DNA of 64,000 bases from the NCBI GenBank assembly GCA_964019415.1, contig OZ025887.1, forward strand, positions 1,557,306 through 1,621,305, given 5' to 3'. A program made the position numbers and the translations under genes. Positions 1 through 36,386 of the stretch are shown one piece after another; the stretch's first letter is position 1; every line of letters begins with the position of its first letter. The notes under the pieces are model-generated. The model was not told the origin of the DNA. It saw only the letters and a program-made list of their open reading frames with translations, and ran no database searches. Source of the stretch: Ianthella basta (taxonomy: Eukaryota > Porifera > Demospongiae > Verongiida > Ianthellidae).

Positions 1-23411
<23,411 letters not shown>

Positions 23412-23459
23412 CTTTTTTTCAGTGAAAATGATTGCGTAACAACAGCGGGAAGCAAGAAA
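23412..23459. promoter_or_regulatory. 48-bp divergent spacer between NVL and the JmjC gene
   Basis: Only 48 bp separate the two opposed start codons. The spacer holds GATTGCGTAAC and a T-rich run ending in CAG (plus strand) that resembles a 3' splice site. Shared promoter use is inferred from spacing. Transcription start sites probably lie inside or very near the opposite transcript. Confidence 0.5.
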
Positions 23460-25556
23460 ATGACGGACATAGGACGTGCCAGTAGGAGAAGATTGCCTAG
23501 GAAGATTAGCAGCAAACTAAGCAAGCCTCGCACACAGGCAAACAGTCACTTTCTTTCTATCGCGAAACAAGTACTTTTCTTTGCCATTGCCTTGATTTTG
23601 GTAGCTGGTTTTGTGTTGTTTGCTACGTGGCGCAGTGAGAGCACGGGCCCACAGAAGGTTCCCGTACTGGAGGCTGGCGATCCCGAGAATTTTGCAGCTG
23701 CTCTGTCAGATGGAGGCACTCCAGTAGTGTTAAAGAACACAGTCGTCCAACAATGGGAGGCCCTGGGGAAGTGGACCCCAGAGTACCTAGCAGAAAGGAT
23801 TGGAGAGCTGAGAGGCGTGTACTCCAACGACAACAGGTGGTTTGGTCCGTACTACGATGACAGTAAGCCAATGGCCAAGTATTGCCCCAGGATTAACACG
23901 TACAAAATGGACCTTGTTTTGCCGGGGTACGAATTCGCCAAACTGTTGTTCAAGCCGGACCATGGCAAGCATGTTTACTTCACGGGAGACATAGACAGTT
24001 TGGGACTGTGGGCATTTGATGAGGTACAACCCATTGGAGAACTCTTGAGTTTGAACCCGAAGCATTCGTCTGTCAATGTGTGGATCGGACAGCCAAATGT
24101 TATAGCTCACTGCCACTACGACGGGTACCATAACTTCTACGCCCAGCTGTATGGACGCAAGAAGTTCAAGTTGTACCCTCCGACCACCTGGCCTGGGTTG
24201 TACCCCTATCCCTTCCTGCACCCAAGCCACGCTCAGGCTCAAGTGAACCTCAGCCATGCAGCATCTAGGAGGAGGTTTAGAGGGGTTGAGCGTGTGTGGT
24301 GGAAGGAGGCGGTGGTGGAGCCAGGAGACCTTCTGTACATTCCTCCACTGTGGTTCCATGAGGTGGAGGCCATTGATGTTAGGTATGGAATGGTGCTACT
24401 ACAATGGGCTATACTGTGTGTGTCGGTGGGTGTGTGGGTGTGTGAGTGTGGGTGTGTGGGTGTGTGGGTGTGGGTGTGTGTAGGTGTGGGTGTGTGCACG
24501 CGCACGTGCGTGTGTGTGGGTGTGGGTGTGTGTGCGTATGGGTGTGAGTGTGTGAGTCAGATGCATGCTCTACTAAACAAGTGTTGTATTCAATGCCTTG
24601 CATCTGTTCAGTTATAGTGTGCAGCAATGTGTTCGTGAGTCCATTGTATCTATCCATATCTTCGACAATGATACATTTAATGTGTGTATAATTCAAGAGG
24701 GCCTACGTGTGCCTATTGCTATAAAACAACTACTCATTCTGCAGCAGATGACAGAGACACTTGGATTGAAACATCCTGAACTTGTGATCTCATTGATAGT
24801 TGTGTTAATGCTCAAAACGTGGATTATCTTTGGAATGTTTTGACACTGTACTACTACGTATATATAAGCCTCAAGATCTACAGCATCTGATTGTATGTGT
24901 ATACATGTGCCCAAGTGAATACTTCCTCCTTGCATTGCTGTTCATCCTCCATTGCCTTCATCTCCCTCGCACACACACTCTATACTGCATGTAGCATATC
25001 AGTCAATGTATGGACAGATCCTATACAAGCATCTACAGTGACGGACATGTTTGCTGCGGCCATTCCCTTTGAACACATAACTGACAGGAAGCTCAAGACG
25101 GTCAGTGCAGCCTACCTTGTCCACAAGGCCCTCAATGGTGTATGTAGGAAGAAGAAGTGCTCTACACCAGAAGAGGACCCTTTCTTTGCCAGTGGTAACA
25201 AGGATGGCAGCGACGCTGCGTCAGAAGCTGCACAAACAGACCCCGCATTATATTTGATTCACCGGTTATGGCGAACAAGGTTCAAACACATAATGGAAAG
25301 CAAGTTGATCCCCAGCAGCCTTCCCAAGGGATTGTCCTGCAGGAATACGCAATTCACAACTCAAGATGTTTCACAGGCCATGACTCCCACCCAAGTGAAG
25401 AGCTTTGTCTCAGCCGTGACGAAGCATGTAGCGCATTTGCCAGCTGATACATGGGAACTATGGCTGGGGAATTACATTGAATACATTGCCTCTCTGGCAG
25501 TCGATGTTGACAAGGTAGGGGCCTTTTTGAAAGATTTTGAACACTGTTTACTATAG
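23460..25556 (+). CDS. Membrane-anchored JmjC/cupin-type Fe(II)/2-oxoglutarate oxygenase, two exons
   Basis: Exons 23460-24382 and 24995-25556 (494 aa) join AG|GTATGG to TAG|CATATC in phase, giving the typical SISVNVW strand. A basic N-terminus (residues 1-30) precedes one hydrophobic segment (about 32-56). This predicts a type II membrane protein with the catalytic domain outside the cytosol, or in the ER lumen. The cupin core carries HxD (H219, D221) within IAHCHYDGYHNFYAQL, followed by a KKFKLYPP strand, and the distal histidine H300 in PLWFHEVEA. The iron-binding facial triad therefore looks complete. The C-terminal 190 residues are largely helical and not recognised. Substrate is unknown; TYW5, JMJD7 and HIF1AN-like cupin_8 enzymes are the nearest relatives I can name. 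Reading on past the donor yields a false GT-repeat tail. Confidence 0.8.
24412..24560. repeat. GTGTGGGT-rich repeat in the JmjC gene intron
   Basis: Irregular GTGTGGGTGT units fill the start of the 612-bp intron. Confidence 0.85.
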
Positions 25557-26533
25557 GCTTTAATTATTGGAATGGAATTTTATTTGTAGGCATGTACGTA
25601 ATATTATGGTTATTTCTACACCTTATGTAGTAGTCATGTGCACTTGTTCATATGCACAGTACTGGCATGTGATGTGGAGCTCTCACTGAGTCTTTAATGA
25701 CATGTGGAGTTAATGTAGATATGTGTTGGACACAGACAAGAGCCTAATATTGTAGATATAACATTCTGCATTTGGTCCCATATCCCCAGTAGACCACATG
25801 TAGTCCAATGTCCCCTGTAAGACCCATGTGGTCCAATGTCCCCTGTAAGACCCATGTGGTCCAATGTCCCCTGTAAGACCCATATGGTCTGATATCCCCT
25901 GTAGGCCACATGCACATGTGAACAGCGCTGCATGCAGGTTGTGTGTGCATAATTAGTGCATTTTCTCAGTGAAGTGCCATGTACAATACAAAAAACGTAC
26001 AGGCAAACTGTCTTATGCAGAATTTCTCCCATGAACTGCATGTACTTTGAAACTAACCTAAGGTGGTGCACTGCATATATACTGTGCCACTCTTGACAAC
26101 TCCCACCGCCTGAGCAATGTTGCTGCATACAGTATGGATGCACCTGCACAGGTCACCAGTCCATGTGTACGTATATATGTATTGGTTGCATGCATAAGAT
26201 TACAACTACGGTAGCTGCAAAGGGGTACAATACAACGTGTTACAACTTCTCGATAACGATCAATCCATTGTATTGCTGGACCATACCCCTGCTGACAGCT
26301 GTACTGTATGTCTGGATCGATTGCAGTGCTGGCGTCTCGGTTATTATACACACACAGTTATGAGCTGATGCATGCCAATCCTCCTTAACAATGCACACTG
26401 CTACAATAAAGTTCTCACACTGCACGGGATAATTATACAAACTAGTAGCTACTTTGAACAGTAACAAAATCATTCTTAAGTAACATGGACTGATTTCAAT
26501 TATCTTGACAGAACAGATTGTGGTCCTCAGTAG
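25557..26533. other. Intergenic region between convergent JmjC and SLC30A6 genes
   Basis: The two genes end tail to tail about 980 bp apart. The spacer holds a 28-bp tandem repeat and an AATAAA at 26405, far downstream of the JmjC stop. No coding exon was recognised. Confidence 0.6.
25786..25912. repeat. 28-bp tandem repeat, about 4.5 copies
   Basis: The unit starts GTCCAATGTCCCCTGTAAGA and ends CCCATGTG; outer copies are diverged. Confidence 0.9.
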
Positions 26534-29500
26534 TCATGCTTGAAAAGTGCCGTTAGTGTGTGTGTGATATGCTTCACTAGTAATGTGAGTGGGTTGGGAG
26601 TGTTCACTGAATGTAGGAGGGGTTTGATAGGATGGCATGCTTCCTGTCACATGACTAGCATGTGACACCAATCCACCAATGGCCGCAGCAGTAGGCCCAC
26701 CATGCATATAAGTTGAAGAAATGGGCACTGGGCCCATATCAGGGACGACCATTGGCACTGCGGCTGCCTGAGTGTTGCGGTGTGCAGCAAGAGGCATAAC
26801 AGCAGGTGGTGGACTGGTGGGCTTTGGTGCTTGTGATAAGCTTATTGCTGGTGGCATGGAGGTCCTATAGGGTGGGGATCCGAGCAGGGGGGAGGGGGCA
26901 GGGAGGGGTATGGTCCAGTCATCTTTGCTGACCTGGACTGTGAGGTGAGAGACGTGTGGAGCCAGGAGAGATGTCACCTTTTGAAGGACATCCTGCTCGC
27001 TGGCGTCACGCCGTACCCTTACATGGAGGGAGCCAGTCTGCAGGGACAAGAGAAGAGGAGACACTGCTGTGACTACAGCAGTACATGCACTTGCTTCTAG
27101 AGGCCTTCAAACAAGGATATGCTGAATATGGTGTGAAACAAATGTGGCTTCCACTGCTGGTTGCACTTCATTGATATTCGTAATGATACTGCGGCTGCAT
27201 GCATACTGTAGCCAGGGCCATGCTAGAGCACTGGCAATGTATGTATGTAATGTTAAGAGTGAGAGACAGGCTTGGGTATACTGACCAGTGTCCCAAACCC
27301 AATGGTCCAGAAGTGTTCATTCCGGCACTCCAACACGCCATCTAACGTAGACACCTGTGCAAGGAACACAGTGCAGAAGAGCTAGATGCTAGCTCCCCCC
27401 ACACACAACACACGCGCGCATGCACACACAACACACACGCGCACAACACACGCTTGCATGCACACACAACACAACACAACACACAACACACAGACACACA
27501 CAAGCAACAGACAACACGGCAGCAGTGAGGGAAGATGGCTGCATGCAAGTACGTGCATGTAAGTCACCAACTGCTCACTTCACGCAGTGACTTGTCCAGC
27601 ACTGGAATGACATGTTCGGGTGCTGTCTGGAGCAAGACTCTTGCACAATACATACTCAAAGGCATGAGGGTGCCACAGACAAGGAAGGAGATGAGAATAG
27701 TGGCCACCACATCTGCAATATACAGCTCCCTGGAAGATCAGGATGGCAAGGGAGACTGTCAATGGTACACACAACTTAAAGGCTGTGTGTGTATACTGCA
27801 TGTATGTAAGAGTTGTATTGTATTGTACATATGTGTGTGTGTAGTATAAAACAAGCGTGTACTATGAAAAGGAGACCCACTCCAAAATGGCCTACAACAT
27901 TGCCAGCAATCAAATGCAGTGTTTCTCAAACCTTGGAGGAATGATGCATTACATATACAAACATGGCCAGCATAGGGAATTGGACACCACACTTCTCATT
28001 GCACAAAGAACCAAGTCTCTCTTGTGAGATACGTACGTACAAAACATCCTTGTATAACACAGTGGCACTCACTCGTACTCCACCAGCAGTTTGGTGATGA
28101 AGATGATGGCTGTGGACACAACGACTAGTAAAGCAACTGGATTAGCTCTCTTCATTAGCAACCGACCAACCAAGGGGGAGACACCACATATGCTGCAAGG
28201 GGAAAGAGAGAGCAAGGGCATGGGGGGAGGAGAGGGAGGGGAAGAGAGGGAGGAGGAAGGAGCAAGGAGAGGAAGGAGAGGGGAGAGGGAGGGAGGGAGG
28301 GAGGGAGAGAGCAGTCCAGAGAGGGGAGGAGAGAAGGAAGGGGCAGGAGATGTGAGGGGGGAGGGAGAGTGACTGGAGAGGGGGGAGGTGGATGAACTTT
28401 ATTTCAGCTTACAATAAAGTAGCAGAGACTCTACAGAGGTGCCTAACATGGCACAAAGTAATACCTACACTTCTGTGCAAAGTAGCATGAAACAACACAA
28501 GTAGTAGAAACAGACGTGCCCCTACACAGCACCACATGAAGTGGCCCAGATACAAACACGTGCACCAGCGTGGAGTGTACCACATCCTACCTGAATCCCA
28601 GCTCAGACAGGGTACTCTGCATGAAGTTGGCAGAAGCACCTGTGGAAAGGAGGTGGACACTGTGTAATGATAAAGTACATGGTATGTGTGTGTGTACAGT
28701 AATAATGTGTACTGTGGGCAATACTGTACATGTATGGTACACAGAGTGGCAGAACTTCCCCCATCTTGTTCACATGACCCACGACGTATGACTCACCTTC
28801 CGCGGCATTAAGCAAGGGTTTGCTTGACACAAAACTGGACACGGCGAAGTGAACAACCACACCCACCACCAGGGGGAGGACCATCCCATCACTTCCTCAG
28901 CGCAACAGGAACAACCAAAAATGGAGAGAGACAGATGGAGGCAGAAAGAGGGAGACTCTTGTGAGCACCCTAAATGCAAACATGACAAAAAGCACCCCTT
29001 GTCTGCTGGTAAGCTGTTCACATACGTGTTCACGACTGGCGGATTGAAGAATCTCTCCGTGCTGTGCTTCAGCACAGTCAGTGCCAATAGCAAGGCCAAT
29101 AAACAACTAGAGAACACTGCAAGAACATTGGCTCGGTCAAACCTGCAGAGCCCAAATAGAGGAGAGAACATCAAGAGGACTCGGGCTGGGCTGAGGGGGA
29201 GAGGCAAGGAATCTTGCTATCAGTGCTATCTGAACTACTGAGAATGTTCTCAAAAACATGCGGCAACACGGCAGCAAACACCAGATTGTTTGCAATGAGT
29301 ATTGATGTGAACGTGTGCATGTGTGGCACACGAAGTACTACTGCATCTTGCGTGTCACAACGCTATGTACAGGACATCAGCATAGTGTGCAAGTGAACAC
29401 TCCACAAGTAAACCAAAAAACAAGGAAAGCTAAGGACAACACTGATAGACTCTAAGAACAGTTGCAGAATTCCATATCCTTATGTACGCACTTGCTGTCT

Positions 29501-32500
29501 TGATGCACGGTATAGGTACAGTATACACATACACATGCTACTTGACGCACAGTATAGGTACACACATACACACGCTACTTGACGCACAGTATAGGTACAC
29601 ACATACACATGCTACTTGATGCACAGTATAGGTACACACATACACACGCTACTTGACGCACAGTATAGGTACACACATACACACACTACTTGACGCACAG
29701 TATAGGTACACACATACACACGCTACTTGACGCACAGTATAGGTACACACATACACACGCTACTTGACGCACAGTATAGGTACACACATACACACGCTAC
29801 TTGACGCACAGTATAGATACACACATACACATGCTACTTGACGCACAGTATAGGCACACACATACACACGCTACTTGACGCACAGTATAGGTACACACAT
29901 ACACACGCTACTTGACGCACAGTATAGGTACACACATACACACGCTACTTGACGCACAGTATAGGTACACACATACACACGCTACTTGACGCACAGTATA
30001 GGTACACACATACACACGCTACTTGACGCACAGTATAGGTACACACATACACACGCTACTTGACGCACAGTATAGGTACACACATACACACGCTACTTGA
30101 CGCACAGTATAGGTACACACATACACACGCTACTTGACGCACAGTATAGATACACACATACACACGCTACTTGACGCACAGTATAGGTACACACATACAC
30201 ACGCTACTTGACGCACAGTATAGGTACACACATACACACGCTACTTGACGCACAGTATAGGTACACACATACACACGCTACTTGACGCACAGTATAGGTA
30301 CACACATACACACGCTACTTGACGCACAGTATAGATACACACATACACACGCTACTTGACGCACAGTATAGATACACACATACACACGCTACTTGACGCA
30401 CAGTATAGGTACACACATACACACGCTACTTGACGCACAGTATAGGTACACACATACACACGCTACTTGACGCACAGTATAGGTACACACATACACACGC
30501 TACTTGACGCACAGTATAGGTACACACATACACACGCTACTTGACGCACAGTATAGGTACACACATACACACGCTACTTGACGCACAGTATAGATACACA
30601 CATACACACGCTACTTGACGCACAGTATAGGTACACACATACACATGCTACTTGACGCACAGTATAGGTACACACATACACACGCTACTTGACGCACAGT
30701 ATAGATACACACATACACACGCTACTTGACGCACAGTATAGATACACACATACACACGCTACTTGACGCACAGTATAGGTACACACATACACACGCTACT
30801 TGACGCACAGTATAGGTACACACATACACACGCTACTTGACGCACAGTATAGGTACACACATACACACGCTACTTGATGCACAGTATAGGTACACACATA
30901 CACACGCTACTTGACGCACAGTATAGGTACACACATACACATGCTACTTGACGCACAGTATAGGTACACACATACACACGCTACTTGACGCACAGTATAG
31001 GTACACACATACACACGCTACTTGACGCACAGTATAGGTACACACATACACACGCTACTTGACGCACAGTATAGATACACACATACACACGCTACTTGAC
31101 GCACAGTATAGGTACACACATACACACGCTACTTGACGCACAGTATAGGTACACACATACACACGCTACTTGACGCACAGTATAGGTACACACATACACA
31201 CGCTACTTGACGCACAGTATAGATACACACATACACACGCTACTTGACGCACAGTATAGGTACACACATACACACGCTACTTGACGCACAGTATAGGTAC
31301 ACACATACACACGCTACTTGACGCACAGTATAGGTACACACATACACACGCTACTTGACGCACAGTATAGGTACACACATACACACGCTACTTGACGCAC
31401 AGTATAGATACACACATACACACGCTACTTGACGCACAGTATAGATACACACATACACACGCTACTTGACGCACAGTATAGGTACACACATACACACGCT
31501 ACTTGACGCACAGTATAGGTACACACATACACACGCTACTTGACGCACAGTATAGATACACACATACACATGCTACTTGACGCACAGTATAGGTACACAC
31601 ATACACACGCTACTTGACGCACAGTATAGGTACACACATACACACGCTACTTGACGCACAGTATAGGTACACACATACACACGCTACTTGACGCACAGTA
31701 TAGGTACACACATACACACGCTACTTGACGCACAGTATAGGTACACACATACACATGCTACTTGACGCACAGTATAGGTACACACATACACACGCTACTT
31801 GACGCACAGTATAGGTACACACATACACACGCTACTTGATGCACAGTATAGGTACACACATACACACGCTACTTGACGCACAGTATAGGTACACACATAC
31901 ACATGCTACTTGACGCACAGTATAGGTACACACATACACACGCTACTTGACGCACAGTATAGATACACACATACACACGCTACTTGAAGCACAGTATAGG
32001 TACACACATACACACGCTACTTGACGCACAGTATAGGTACACACATACACACGCTACTTGACGCACAGTATAGGTACACACATACACACGCTACTTGACG
32101 CACAGTATAGAAACACACATACACACACTACTTGACGCACAGTATAGGTACACACATACACACGCTACTTGACGCACAGTATAGGTACACACATACACAC
32201 GCTACTTGACGCACAGTATAGGTACACACATACACACGCTACTTGACGCACAGTATAGATACACACATACACACGCTACTTGACGCACAGTATAGGTACA
32301 CACATACACACGCTACTTGACGCACAGTATAGGTACACACATACACATGCTACTTGATGCACAGTATAGGTACACACATACACACGCTACTTGACGCACA
32401 GTATAGGTACACACATACACACGCTACCTGATGCACAGTATAGGTACACACATACACATGCTACTTGACGCACAGTATAGATACACACATACACACGCTA

Positions 32501-34257
32501 CTTGACGCACAGTATAGGTACACACATACACACGCTACTTGATGCACAGTATAGGTACACACATACACACGCTACTTGACGCACAGTATAGGTACACACA
32601 TACACACGCTACTTGACGCACAGTATAGGTACACACATACACACGCTACTTGACGCACAGTATAGATACACACATACACACGCTACTTGACGCACAGTAT
32701 AGGTACACACATACACACGCTACTTGACGCACAGTATAGGTACACACATACACACGCTACTTGATGCACAGTATAGATACACACATACACACGCTACTTG
32801 ACGCACAGTATAGGTACACACATACACACGCTACTTGACGCACAGTATAGGTACACACATACACACGCTACTTGACGCACAGTATAGGTACACACATACA
32901 CATGCTACTTGATGCACAGTATAGATACACACATACACACGCTACTTGACGCACAGTATAGGTACACACATACACACGCTACTTGACGCACAGTATAGGT
33001 ACACACATACACACGCTACTTGACGCACAGTATAGGTACACACATACACACGCTACTTGATGCACAGTATAGGTACACACATACACACGCCACAGGGCAG
33101 CGGATGGCCAGGGCTCAGAATGGTGCTAGTGACATGTTGACAGTAAATATGAATACACTTATGGCTACAAATTTTAGAGGCCACTAAATTTAGCAATTAG
33201 ACAAGTCCAGGATTTGGTGGGTACTAATTTGATCAATTATCAAGCTTTTTGTGTATAGAAAGTTTGCTAAAATTAGGAGTAGTACTAATGACGAGTTGCT
33301 ATGAATGTGATTAACTTCTTAGAGAGGAGTCCTGCTTCCATAGAGACCACTCTTCAGTGCATGGTGACATTACAGTACTGTTGGAGAAGTGTTGATAGTG
33401 AAGATGAGGCCAACACGAGAAAACAACTCAAGGACACAAAGTGCTGTTGCTGGACCATCACCTCCACACGGATGTTACAATTTACATACATACAAAAACA
33501 GGGGGGGCTGTACACACATACTCTGAACATTGTGAAACTGTGCGCTCACCCAAAGGAGAACACGGGTGATGGCTTCTGCCTGGAAACCCAAATAGATACA
33601 AGGCTTGTGATAGAGCTGCAGTGTGTGTGTGTGCACAAGCATAAGAGCCAGGGAGAGAATAAGGGAGGTACCACGGAATACATAGAATCAAATATCATAA
33701 ACTCTTACTGTGTCAGGTTGTTTCTCATGTGAAGTCACAAAAATAGTACAAAATAAAATTTTGAGACTCCCTTAAATATTGTGAAGAAACTAATGTTGTG
33801 TGCAGAATAACAGAGTGTGTCATACTCTTACCTGGCAATATCAAAGACAGTCAAGTAGAGGAATGAAGTGAGTGCTAGAGGGAACGCAAACCAACAGCAA
33901 AATTAGTGTCAGGATCTACATTCATTGAGGTATGCATGTATAGTGAGTGTGGATGTACACGACTACTGCCACTCACCTAGGCTGTTGGTCTCGTGGCTAC
34001 AATACAGAATGTACACAAAGGCCAGAGAGCTTGCTGCCAGGGACACCAGGATCCTCCAAGACTGACAACAGAACGGACAATACAGGTAAATTATAACATG
34101 AATGAATATACTCACTGTTATACAACATCCACAATGGGCACCCGATTAGGTAACGACATTAGTATTGCATCCTAACTACTTAGCTTAGCCCAGGAGAGTG
34201 TCCTCACAAACGTACATTATTTGATTGAAGTACACTTCGTACAAATCTGGCAGCCAT
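26534..34257 (-). CDS. Zinc transporter ZnT6 (SLC30A6), 11 exons, complete
   Basis: ZnT6 is a cation diffusion facilitator of the early secretory pathway that works with ZnT5 to load zinc into secreted enzymes. Exons, minus strand: 34257-34216, 34061-33977, 33874-33832, 33615-33550, 29142-29026, 28891-28797, 28639-28591, 28192-28073, 27729-27579, 27354-27286, 27037-26534; 1341 nt, 446 aa, close to the vertebrate length of about 460. Signature stretches: SWRILV (TM1), YLTVFDIA (TM2), RQKPSPVFSFGFDRANVLAV, NEHFWTIGFGTL and SLHVRVRRDASEQ in the cytosolic domain, then a Pro/Ser-rich tail. The usual HxxxD zinc site is not evident in the membrane helices, as known for ZnT6. The 14-codon exon 1 is the least certain part, but its phase and spacing fit. 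Intron 4 (33549-29143) contains the 37-bp satellite. Confidence 0.9.
28193..28395. repeat. Purine-rich tract abutting the SLC30A6 exon 8 acceptor
   Basis: GAGGGAGG-type sequence on the plus strand is a pyrimidine tract of about 190 nt on the coding strand. It leads directly to the acceptor of exon 8 (28192). Confidence 0.85.
29502..33090. repeat. 37-bp minisatellite, about 97 copies
   Basis: The unit runs GCTACTTGACGCACAGTATA plus a 17-bp GGTACACACA-type remainder. The anchor GCTACTTGA starts at 29537 and again at 33052, exactly 95 x 37 bp apart, so there is no net length drift. Three sites vary: GGTACA/GATACA, ACACG/ACATG and GACGC/GATGC. The period is not a multiple of three and no long frame crosses it. 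It lies wholly inside SLC30A6 intron 4. Confidence 0.98.
33140..33300. mobile_element. AT-rich miniature element, family related to 38726 and 54405 copies
   Basis: The segment contains CTTATGGCTACAAATTTTAG, ACTAAATTTAGCAA and GTCCAGGATTTGGTGGGTAC. These align with the elements at 38726-38800 and 54405-54650. No coding capacity. Confidence 0.5.
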
Positions 34258-34444
34258 TTTCCTGGGTTGTATTATCAAGACTTCCGGCCGCCATTTTGAA
34301 TAAGATGCTGTCAGGAAGTAGGGTGGGACGGTTAGCGCAGGGGCTCAAGAAAAGAATGTTAGTATAATATACTTTCGTCCTCTTGCTTAGCCCGTTAATT
34401 ATGAAGCTTTTGTTCCAATACTCTTTTTAATTTACAATGTGCAG
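34258..34444. promoter_or_regulatory. 187-bp divergent promoter region, SLC30A6 / BBOX1-like
   Basis: The interval between opposed start codons contains CCGGCCGCCATTTTG. A second CAGCCATTTTC spans the SLC30A6 ATG. Both resemble YY1-type initiator sites (GCCGCCAT). The function is inferred from position. A pyrimidine run ending GTGCAG sits directly before the BBOX1-like ATG and could be a 3' splice site for an upstream exon. Confidence 0.5.
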
Positions 34445-36386
34445 ATGTTCACCCTACGGCATATTTTTCAGCGTGGAGCCAGACTTCCGTATTTAGCAGC
34501 AGGTCGCATCAACTCCGTCGGCATTGTCCGTGCCAATCGCGACCGTGCTGCCAGGCTGCTCTCTTCCGCCACGTCTGCGGCGGTTGAGCGGATCAAGGTC
34601 TCTGAGGATAAGAAGTCACTTTCCCTGCTGCTCGAAGGCGGACAGGAGTACATTTACCATTCAGTGTGGCTGAGGCACATGTGCAGGTGCGCTAGCTGCC
34701 TGCTTTTGTATTTAATAGTCCAGCAGAGCGCATGTGGGTGTAATGGGTATACGTATTATATAGAATGGGGTATCCAGATCATTACTGCAAGCTGGTTAGA
34801 ATGGGTTGTATTTCTAACATGCATGTGTTGCTTTAAGAATTTGATCGTGGTCCACTTGTGGTTAAGAAAAAAACATACTGTTGCTTTTACACTGTCTGCT
34901 GGGCAGCAACTTGTGCTTTTGATAATCAGATTCATTTACTCTAGCCATTGATGTGTGCTGAAGCAGACCACAGTGTTACTTTGACATTCTAAACCACCAC
35001 TTGTCTGGGGTAGGTGTCAGCTCCAACACATGACAGATTTGTTCTTAGACTATCGCATGCAAGCTTCTACAGGCAACAACTGCATGCAGTTTACTTCCTG
35101 ATCTTCTTTAAAGGTCTGCCATCATTACGGCATTATTTCATAATGCACCTGGCTCGTTGTATTAAAGAAATGCAATCACAAACTTTATGATTCTGGATTA
35201 TCTCAACATCTTTACTTGTATCATAATTGTATCTGCTTTATACATACTTACTCATGTTGCTTACAAGTACATGCACGTTCTCCCTATACACACTGGGTGC
35301 AGGTGTCCAAAGTGTTGGAGTGAGGCAAGTGGCCAGTATGTGATGCCTGCTGAAGACCTCCTGGGATCCTACACACTGAGTGATGTGCACATGGACGGGG
35401 ATCACTTGCGAATGTTCTGGACAGAGGACGTGGACCAACACACCGGTGAGCATTCCATTGAGTGGCTGAAGGAGAATGCCTACAGTGATGAGATCCTTGC
35501 AAAGCGAGCAGCCGAGGCCAGGCCAAAGCCACTGGAATCTGATAAATTGTCAGTCTTTGATTTCAAGGACGTATTCTCTTCCAAGGAAGCTCGTTTGGAT
35601 TGGCTGGTCAGGATCTACGAAGATGGCTGCAGTCTGTTGCGTGGGGTACCGTCCGAATCAGGCATGGTGAAGAAGATTTGTAACTACATTTACCAAGTGC
35701 AGCCCACATGTTACAGCGACATGTTTGATGTTTTTCCACTCGAGAAATCAACAAATGTTGCCTATACTGAAGATTATTTGCCACTGCATGCAGACCTCAA
35801 CTTCTATCAGTCCACCCCAGGTATTCAAGTGTTGCATGCCCTCAAGAGAGATGACTGTGTGACTGGTGGCGAGACTGTGTTGGTAGATTCTCTGTTTGCT
35901 GCTGAAGAGTTTCGTAGACTGCACCCTCATGAGTTTGCCACGCTGACAAAGGCTCCTGTGACATACTGGAGGGTACGCTATGGATGGAAAAAACCAGCTC
36001 ACTACAACTATCAGAGGCCGATTTTCACCCTTGGCTACAATGATGAGATCATCTGCGTTCACTGGTATGTACAGGGGGAAGGACCACCTTTCATGCCACC
36101 AGACCTAGTTGAAGACTACTACCAGGCAAGATCGATGTGGGCTACATTTCTGAAGAACTTTCCCGTTGCGCAAACCTTCCCCCTCCTCACAGGGTATTGT
36201 ATGACTACCAACAATCACCGAATGTTTCATGGTAGAAAGGAAATGCACCTCAATGGAGGCCAGCGTCACCTGCAAGGATCTTACGTGAACATTGATGACT
36301 TCAAGAGTGTGGTGCTAGCACTGTGTAACATTCAAGGAAGACCACTGAAGCGCTATCGGCAGGGAAACGGAGATTTGCTTCAGTAA
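34445..36386 (+). CDS. Gamma-butyrobetaine dioxygenase-like enzyme, two exons
   Basis: The family hydroxylates gamma-butyrobetaine (BBOX1, last carnitine step) or trimethyllysine (TMLHE, first step) using Fe(II) and 2-oxoglutarate. Exons 34445-34686 and 35303-36386 join in phase (441 aa). The N-terminal DUF971-like zinc domain has WLRHMCRCPKC with C80, C82 and C85; H127 or H131 may be the fourth ligand. The catalytic core has H243-A-D245, VTGGETVLVDS and the distal H390 in HRMFHGR, then RHLQGSYVNIDD. Residues 1-45 are Arg/Ser/Ala-rich and nearly free of acids, like a mitochondrial presequence. That is unusual for cytosolic BBOX1 but normal for TMLHE. The true start could lie in an upstream exon, because CAG immediately precedes the ATG. 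The tail is closer to BBOX1 than TMLHE in my reading; substrate is not settled. Confidence 0.85.

Larger units (their letters stand above)
29143..33549 (-). other. SLC30A6 intron 4
   Basis: Besides the minisatellite, the intron holds a short unique flank (29143-29500) and a fragment of a dispersed AT-rich element (33140-33300). No extra exon is needed: exons 4 and 5 join through a split glycine codon. Confidence 0.7.

Noticed and set aside
24383-24617. Direct read-through of JmjC exon 1 into a Cys/Gly/Val tail
   Set aside because: It is translated GT-rich intron; splicing at 24382 to 24995 gives the expected JmjC strand.
29502-33090. Regular 37-bp repeats as a possible CRISPR array
   Set aside because: Units are contiguous with no unique spacers and lie in an animal intron; this is a minisatellite.
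33301-33732. 143-codon plus-strand open frame
   Set aside because: It lies across SLC30A6 exon 4 on the opposite strand and has no family match.
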